In this document: piece by piece, positions 27,101 to 36,100 of the stretch
Layout: the number at the start of each line of letters is the position of its first letter
How positions within the stretch are numbered: the first letter of the stretch is position 1
DNA from: Oegoconia quadripuncta
Lineage: Eukaryota; Arthropoda; Insecta; Lepidoptera; Autostichidae
Assembly (NCBI GenBank): GCA_949316235.1
Contig: OX438751.1
Location: 8,704,413 to 8,768,412, forward strand
DNA: 64,000 nucleotides
Direction: 5' to 3'
Notes under the pieces: model-generated
The model's input: only the letters and a program-made list of their open reading frames with translations
The model's database searches: none
What the model was told of the DNA's origin: nothing
Translations under genes and position numbers: made by a program

Positions 27101-30100
27101 CACGGCTTCCTGCCGGTGTACAGCGGAGGGGACAACTCGTATTTGTGCAACGGGCTTCATCGCGCTACTGACTACCGGTTCCGTCTCCGCTGCGAGACGG
27201 CCGACGGGCAGGTAAATTACGTTTTATGTCCGTTTATTCAAACTCTCAAGCATAGATACATTTTCGGTATTTCGGATCGGTAACTTGTATATTGAATTAA
27301 GTTTTTTCAGGACATCATTAACGTTTTCGTTATTTTTTTATTTATTTCACAATAATTACTGAGTTCAACAATAAGCAAAAAGTACCATCGAAAAACATTC
27401 TGCAAATTGAAACTATGAAGGGTTATCTGTACATAATTTTAATAAAACCTTGACCTAAAAAATATACCTTTTTTTTTATGCACGACGGGTTCATACTTGA
27501 CCTCAATCACACCTGGTGTTAAGTGAAGATGAGGTCGAAGATGGAGGCGTACTGACCCGGAAACCCCAACACATTTGGGGGACTGGCTATCTTATCTCTG
27601 ACAACCGGAAAATTTAAAACGGTCTACCACCAACCAAACCGAGTACTTAAACTTGTACCCCGCTGGGGATCGAACCCGCGACCTCCGAATCGTAAACCCA
27701 ATGTTGTTTTACATCGAGCCACGGAGGCGGTTAAATACCTTTAGGTATTTTGTAAAAGATTGAAGTCTCGGAAACGACAATTGCGACGTTGTCAGGAGTC
27801 TCAAATGTTGGTGTCGTTGCAGGGCCCGTGGTCGACGGAGGTGACGTACCGCACGCCGGCGGAGCGGCCCGGCCCGCCCGGCCGGCCCACAGCCCGCGGC
27901 CGCGTGCACTCACGCGCCTTCCGCCTGCGCTGGGACCCGCCCACCGACGACGGCGGCGCGCCGATCGAGTGCTACACCTTGGAACTCGACAACGGAGACG
28001 GGTATGTAAATAATAAATATCCTTAAATATACACACAATGCTATCTACTGCCACACTAAGCAACTAGACTTGTGTTGTGGATACCAGATGGTTGATATAC
28101 TACACAAATACATTTTTTTTTATAAATACTTATTATAAATGAAAACGTCCCCATAACTCGGGTACGCGTGTCCGTATTCATCATACAAACATATGGGGCC
28201 CTAGCGGAATTCGAACCCGTTACCTTACCAGTCAGGGTTTCTAACCACTACGCCTGACAGGTCATTTTGTGCAAATTATTAAAATGAATTGTATTTATTT
28301 ATTTATTTATTTAACACTATTGTATATAAGCATACACGTCAAACAAAACAAAAAAAAAAACAGGAGAATATTAAAATATACAAAAGGCGAGCTTATCTCT
28401 ATAAGAGATCTCTTCCAGCAAACCTCAGTAAGGAGACAAATTGATATATTGTGGTGTGGTGCCCATTTCCATCAATTATAAAAAAGTGTTATGGCTCTGG
28501 AGCCAAATCTTTTGACCCAGTAATTATTGAAGGTAATTATTGACAGTTTGAAAAAATGACAGTTGTGAATTTGTTTCATCTGTGAATCCAAATTTATTTA
28601 GGCAAATTGTTTTACATAAAGTTTTTACTAAAGAGAAACCAGGCTTTCATCTTAGTATAATTTGTTTCAAATAATTCAAAAAGGCTGCTCCACCAACAAA
28701 TCAACGTAATTTATGCTTTTTACATTCTTTTCTCTGTGTTGATAATAATGAGTTATTTTACAAAATTATATATTTATTCTTAATTTGAATTTTGTATGTC
28801 ATAATAAGGAAAGAGCTCATTTTGTTAAAATCAGTTAAAATTCGTTCCTTATTTAATTAGTGACACCATCGAATGGTGTAATAATACGGTATGTGTTTTT
28901 TTTAATGAACGGGTTCGATCCTGCCTAGGAATATTGATTTTTCAAAAATCCAATCATGCAGTATTAGTTTTCACCAAAATCGGGTCCGAGACTTTTTTGA
29001 GTACCTTTCGCTATTCCTCATAGTTTCGCATTTGGCCATGCACGTTGTCCACTTGAAAAATTTACCCTGTATACTGTAAAAAAATGTATTCGTATAGTAT
29101 ACCAACTAGCCTGTATTTACAATACAAGCCTAGTAGCTTAACGTGGAACTAGATGGCGCTGTATACACACGGACTTACTCCAAGGATATGAGGGGGGTGA
29201 CTGAAAAACAGCGTTGACCGTGACATCTGTCCCGGTACAGCAAAGCTGATGTCACTCCCTTTTGCCTTGACTATTCAAAATTCTTATTATGTCAATAGCA
29301 TTAAGTTAAATAGGAACTAAGGCAATAAATAATTTTTATTATTATTATTCTTTCAAAAGAAATATTGTGAAGAGTTGCCTGACTCGCAGGTACTGAGTTG
29401 TATTCCTATTCAAAATTTGGTTTATCTAAAAAGAAAGTGACTCTTATTAATTGTTATAATCATGTAGACATAATATAACCATGTAACTATTTGTAACTTT
29501 CTCATAAATAATTTTGTTATACAAAGCAACCTGTTGTGTGCAAGTGCCATGATATATATCATCACTAATTAGTGGAAACTGTTTTGGCTTATGTGTTGTA
29601 TTTTTGTTACAAACATATTGTATTAGTATTAGCTGTTTGTTTCTCAGAAGTAAATAAAATAATAAAATAAAATAGAAATATTATATTGGTCTTGGGATAC
29701 GTTTCTTGTTGTCACAAGCGAATTTCGCATACAGCCTGAGCAGTGTTGCGTCCGCGTAGGTACCGCTGCATGTACCGGGGCCCCGAGCGCGAGGCGCAGT
29801 GCGAGCGGCTGGCGCCGGGCACGGCGTACTCGGCGCGCGTGCGGTGCGCCAGCGCGGCCGGGGACAGCGCGTGGTCGGGCGCGGAGAGCGTGGCCACGGA
29901 GCCCGCGTGCCCGGCCGCGTGCGGCGCGCCCGAGCCCGCCGCCGAGCCGCGCGCGCTCAGCGTGCCCGTGCGGTGGCACGCGCCCGCCTGCAGCGGCGGC
30001 GCGCCGCTCACAGAGTACAGGGTCGAGGTAATGTTAAACAAATTGTAGATTGGTTTACACGGAGCGTCGGTGGCGGTTAAGATGCGGTCTCCCAATTTGG

Positions 30101-33100
30101 GTCCGGGTTCGATTCCCAGGCAGGCCATGTACCGATGAGTTTTTTTTTTAATGCACGACGGGTCGGAACTTGATCTCAATCACACCTGATTTATAACTGT
30201 ATAGAGTTATAACTTATAACGCCGACACATTTGGATGATGTTTTTGAGATGCCGCACTGGAAAGACCGGGGAACAACATTAATGGCACATCACACGCCTA
30301 CGCTTTGCCGATGGTTTTGTCATGACGGCGGATTGTTGCAGGAGATTGGTTAATGTTGTAGTCTTTTTTGTTATGCACTTCAACTCAATCAAATCTGATG
30401 TTAAGTGAAGATGAAGTCGAAGGTGGAAGCGTACTGACCCGGAAACCGCAACACCGCTATCTTATCTCTGACAACCGGAACACAATAATGCTATTAACAT
30501 TGTTGTTTGGCGGCAGATTTAGATAAGATGGTGGTAGCTAGCCAGGCGGACATTTAAAATGCCCTACCACCAACCAAACCGAGTACTTAAAGATTACATT
30601 TATCCGACTACTCCTAAACGGTGAAGGAAAACATTATGATGAAACCTGCATGCTTGAGAAATAAAAAATTCAAAAGCATGTGAAGTCGCCAACCCGCATT
30701 GGACCAGCGTATACGGAGGGAAGGCCTATTTCCTAGCAGTGGGATGTTTACAGGCTGATGATGATGAAGATCACAAGGGAGCAAAATCATATTTTTACGG
30801 CGATGGCGCTATTTTGAATCCGGAGCGGAACGAACGATTCTTAACACTCTGGCTTCAATGTACATCGGCCGAGTTAAAAAATAATTTTGCACTCGAGTGA
30901 TACACTCTACTTTTCATCTCCCTATATGAGAGAAAAAAAAAACGAAAAGCGCTTATTATGTAATGTATTAGTTATTATTTTTACAAACTATGTAATGTTA
31001 AAAAGTGAATAAGTTCCGTTTGTTTTATTTTATTTACTTCATTTTGACATCGAATAGAATCCGGTCGCTGACAGATTGCCAATGTGGAGGGAATGGCTTG
31101 CTGGAATTTTTTAGCGTTAAAAGACACTCAAAAGATATTTAACTCTAAAATGTCAGAGTTAGACAACTTTACAAAAACAGTGGTTAGAAACGTTTAGTAT
31201 TCTGCAATATTTAAAAAATAATTCGTGTAGCGTTGTTCAAATGTTATATCGTTATTCAGACATATTCTTCGTGAGATTCGCGTCGCCGCATACGAGCTAC
31301 ATAACATAATCTATATCCACACAGGTTGCGGATTCGGAGGGCGCAGTTCGCCTAGCGTACTCTGGACTAGAGACGGAATGCGTGGTACGAGATCTGACGC
31401 CGGGGTGCCAGTACCGCGTGTGGGTGGTGGCGTGTAACCGCGTGGGGGCGGGGCCGGCGTCTGGCGCCCTGTCCGTGACGGCCGCGGCCGCGCCCCCCTC
31501 CGCGCCGCCCGCGCCCCGCCTCGCCCCCGCCCCCGCCCCCGCCGGCGCCCGCTCCGCTCGCCTCGAGTGGGACGCGCCCAACGACAACGGCGCGCCGCTC
31601 ATTGACTATAGGCTGGAGATGAGCTCGACCAATGCAGATGACGCGTTCACGGAGGTAATGAATAAATCACATCAATAGCTTGAAATTCACTGTTGGCCAA
31701 GTAGCCTTCTGTATTCTGTTATAATTTGAAAGAGGAACGTGGACTCGAGGTTCCAAATTCTATAGTCCACCCGATGTTTTACGACGAGGACCTGTCCCCT
31801 TATTGTCTAACTTCAGTGGGAACGGACTCCAACGTATTTTTTTATGCACCATGGTTTAGCCTTGACCTCAATCACCCCGGATCTTAATTGAAGATGAGGA
31901 CGGTGGAAGCATACTGACCCGGAAACCCGATCTTATTTGGGGAACTGGCTATCATATCTCCGACAATCGGAACACAACAACGATATTAAAGTTTGGCGGT
32001 AGATTTAGATAAGATGGTGGTAGCTAAGCCAGCGGACATTTAAAATGCCCCACCACCAACCAAACCGAGTACTAAACATGGACCCCGCTGGGGATCGAAT
32101 CTGTGACCTCCGAAATCATAAACTCTATCTTGTGTCAAAACATTAATGTCAAAATAAACGTTGACGAATTAGGACCTCAAATATCAAATTCGACAAATGT
32201 TATGAATTTTATTGTTGCCATGGGCCCCAGGCTAATTAAATTAGTAGCGCATGAAAACTATAATTTAATTGTATTTATTTATCCTCAGATATACAGGGGA
32301 CTCGAAACGAGCTACGTAGTGGAGCAGCTGACGCCGTTCTCGCCGTACTTCTTCCGCGTATGTGCGAGTAACCGCGCGGGGCGTGGCGCGTGGTCGGGGG
32401 TGAGGGACGTGCTGACGTCACGTGCGCCGCCCGCCGCTCCGCCGGCCCCGCGGCACGAGGCCACCGCCGACTCGCTGCGGCTCCACTGGCGCGCGCCTAA
32501 CGACCACGGTGCCGAGGTGCTGCGGTATCGCCTGCAGGTGGGTCTCGTAGCTGTCGGCTCAGCCAGGGGGACGCGCTGACGTTACATACGCCTTCGTGTT
32601 TTGGTGTAAAAAATTTTTTGCTCCAATTTTTATTCTTCTTAGCGAGTCGATGGCAATCTTCACCTAACATCAGGTGTGATAAAGTTCAAGGGATAAGTAT
32701 TGTCCTTAAAAAATAAACAAGGGACATTGGCAATCGGGTGTGGGTGTGACGTTTTCATATATTCTCAAATGCTCATAAAGGTTATGTAGCCTTATAAACA
32801 CCCGTTGCTTAATTGCGTAGGCGAATTACCACGAAATAGGCGCGTTTCTTAATCTCTATGCCCTTTATCATCAGTAGGTCGGAAAGAGTTGTAGTAGAGG
32901 GGCACGCTAATCCGCGCAGTATTCTTCCGGGCTTCCCTGAACGTTAGATTGAGTGTACGAATTGTAACAAACACTTACCAATTTACAATGACAATACACT
33001 TTTCTCTTGTTTTGTACTCATTCATGTCCTGAAACTCATGAATTTTATATAACATGGACGAGGTAACCCACGGTCACGTTATTTACCACAGGTGAACGAC

Positions 33101-36100
33101 ACCGAGTTCGAGACTGAGGACTCGACACCCGAGCGTCTAATCGAGGGCCTAATCCCCGATACTGTCTACTGCGTGCGGGTGGCCGCAATCAACGAGCTAG
33201 GGCTGGGCGAGTGGTCGGAGGCCGCCAGCGCGGCCACGCGCCCACCCCCACCCCCACCCCCACCGCTGCGCTGCGCCGCCGCCGCTCACAACTACCTGCG
33301 GCTCGAGTGGCCCACTGTCGCCGACGCGCACTACTGCGTCGAGATGCGAGCTCCAGACGGACGGGAATTCCGGACCATCTATAGGGGGCCTGCTCGATCT
33401 TGCAAGGTAACTGGAACGTCTGTCATCCACGCGGCCATCAATCGGGGATCCGTGGAATAAGCGATCGGGATTCATGTATTAGGCGGGGCGATCCGGGAAT
33501 AACATGTTGCGAAATTTGTGTACGCAGGTAATCGTGGCGCAAACTACCTTTTAACGTGATCTATTGACATTTCCTTTTGCGAGTATTGAGTTATATTATT
33601 TATGTAGACTCATACTAAATCTAAAACCTAAATTCAATAATACGTTCGGTGTACTATGGCGACTTGCCAGCAGAATACCAAATGCTTAAAAATATTCTAT
33701 CGGCACACTATCAACACTCCATTAAAGCATTCCTTAATTAACAGAATTAGGGATTCGGACTAGAATCGTCATAATTTCCACGGTTTTAAGCGTTTCTACG
33801 ACTCTCATTATTGGCGTTATTGATCGCGGTACCCTTCTGCTGCCGTCGCCCGCTCGCTGTATCTAGACGCACACCATACGAAAAGGGAGCCGAGCTCATT
33901 AGACCTTCCCCATATTTTTGGCCTTACCGCAATTTTGAATCTTATTTTCCTACTAACACACCCTATTACTGTCTTTAATTAGTCTGAGGGCAAAAGTAGC
34001 AATAGAGTCAGGTAGGGCACCACCTACCTTCAGTAGGCGCCGTCGAGTAACACATCAACAGTTCATAATAATAATTTATAATAAATAGTTTATTGAGTAG
34101 CAGTGGGAGAATTGAGGAGGGATTGACCACCTATCTGAGAACCGTTTGTTTGTTTGTAAACGCTTTATTATACAAAAAGGCAATACATTAATTTTACATC
34201 GATACAGAATTGAACGTGGGACTGTCAATCCGGAATCTGTCTAAGAAACTATGAGAGATCCGTTCGGGATCTATCAGGAACCTGAATACGCCTTTTCCAT
34301 AAATACCTAAACTGTATTTTCCTCCACAGATCTAAATAAGTCATGTGATTTTGCTGTTTACCTTAATTACAAAAACTACTAAACCGATCGCGTGAATTTT
34401 CAGACAAGTCTGAGTAATCTGTATGCATACATTTAAAAAATGCAAACGTCCGAATGGAGAACCATTCCCATTCCTATCAAAAAGCCTCGAATGACGTTTG
34501 TAATCCTCCTCCCAGGCGAAGAAACTCCGCGAGGCGACAACATACCAGTTCCGCATACGCGCGACGGACGATCGCGGCGGGCGCGGGGCTTGGTCGGACC
34601 CCCTCAGCGCGGCCACGGCCACGGCCCCGCCGCCCGCGCCCCGCCCGCCTGACGTCACGCCCACCGCCCGCCACGCCCGCGTCGCGTGGGATGCTCCCGA
34701 TGATCACCATGCATCCACCACTACCTACGTGCTGCAGTGTGCACGCGGGAAGGACAGCCTGTATAAGCAGGTACGTCACAAACCAGCTACAAGTTTAGGG
34801 GATATAAGGCCAAAAGCCCGGCTTGCGTTACTAAAATACTCGATCAGTAATATTAACTTATAAACTTTATCGAACTGTTTAAATATTTATTGTTGATGCT
34901 TCATATAAATTTTGCCGACCGACAAATAAATTTGGAACACCTAGTTCTGACGATTTAAATAATAAATAAGCATAGGTACAAATGAAACGGCAGATTGAAG
35001 AGAAAATAGGCAACAAAACTTACCTATTTAATTTCATTAACTGTGTAAAAACAGCAAAAACATAAGTCGGGCTTGCCATATTTTGAAATCGGCGGCTACT
35101 TTAATCTTACGTTGTACTTCGGGTAGTGTTATTCCTCTATGGTAGTATGTTTGACTGCACAAGAATTACAAATATTTTCCGTTTGACATTCAAATGCATT
35201 TTTTTAAATCCTAACCGTCTGAGCTGGGCATATATCCTGCGCTTTGAATCGCACTGTACGATGCTATGGTTGTTAACGATTGTGAGGAACTGTCGTCATT
35301 GCTTTCTTTTCTTTAACCACAATTCTATTGCTAACTTGGACTCCCCAAAGTAGCAACAGGATCGTATCGGACGGTTCGACTAACGAGCAATGAAATAGCA
35401 TTTTTGCGGGTAGTTCGATAACTATCTATCGACTTGTCCCAGGTGTACGAGGGCAGCGAGACTACGTTCCAGCTGGAGGAGCTGGAGTACGGAGCGGAGT
35501 ATATGGTGCGGGTGTGCGCTGTGCGAGGCGGGCTGGCGGGAGCATGGTCTGCTGCAGCACGACTGGTGGTGCCCCCCGCGCCGCCCCCGCCCCGCCAGCG
35601 CCGCGCCCGCACCGCCAGGCGTCTCTCCACCAAGCAGGTAACTAGTCACGGCAGTGATCTCACTCTTTAGTGATTTCAAAGTTGATAGCAGTATGTTTAT
35701 CACTTTCACACTTATGAGTAAGAGCAAAAGTAACAAACCTATGGATATACAGGTAAATTTTTCATTACATGGTTGGCCAAAAACTATGAGAAAAAGCGAA
35801 AGGTACTTAAAGGAGTCTCGGGCCCGATTTAGATGAAAACTAAAACTGCTTAATTGTTTTAAAAAAAAATCAATATTCCTAGCCAGGAATTGACCCGTTC
35901 ATTATTACACCATTCATAATTTCGCTAATAAGGAACGAATTCTGGGAAGTAATGACATACGGCAAACTTAAGGAAAGAGCTCATTTTGAACAGAATTCAT
36001 TTATCTTACGTTACTTACCTATTAAAACTTAACTGATCAATTGTCCAAACGCTAACGAGACTCCTTTGAGTACTTTTCGCTATTCCTCATAGTTCCGGAT

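Noticed and set aside
26471..27160. 229-aa antisense frame over Fndc3 exon 6, and smaller ones over exons 8, 9 and 13
   Set aside because: GC-rich exons have few stop codons on the opposite strand. The peptides are low-complexity Arg/Gly/Ala and match nothing.
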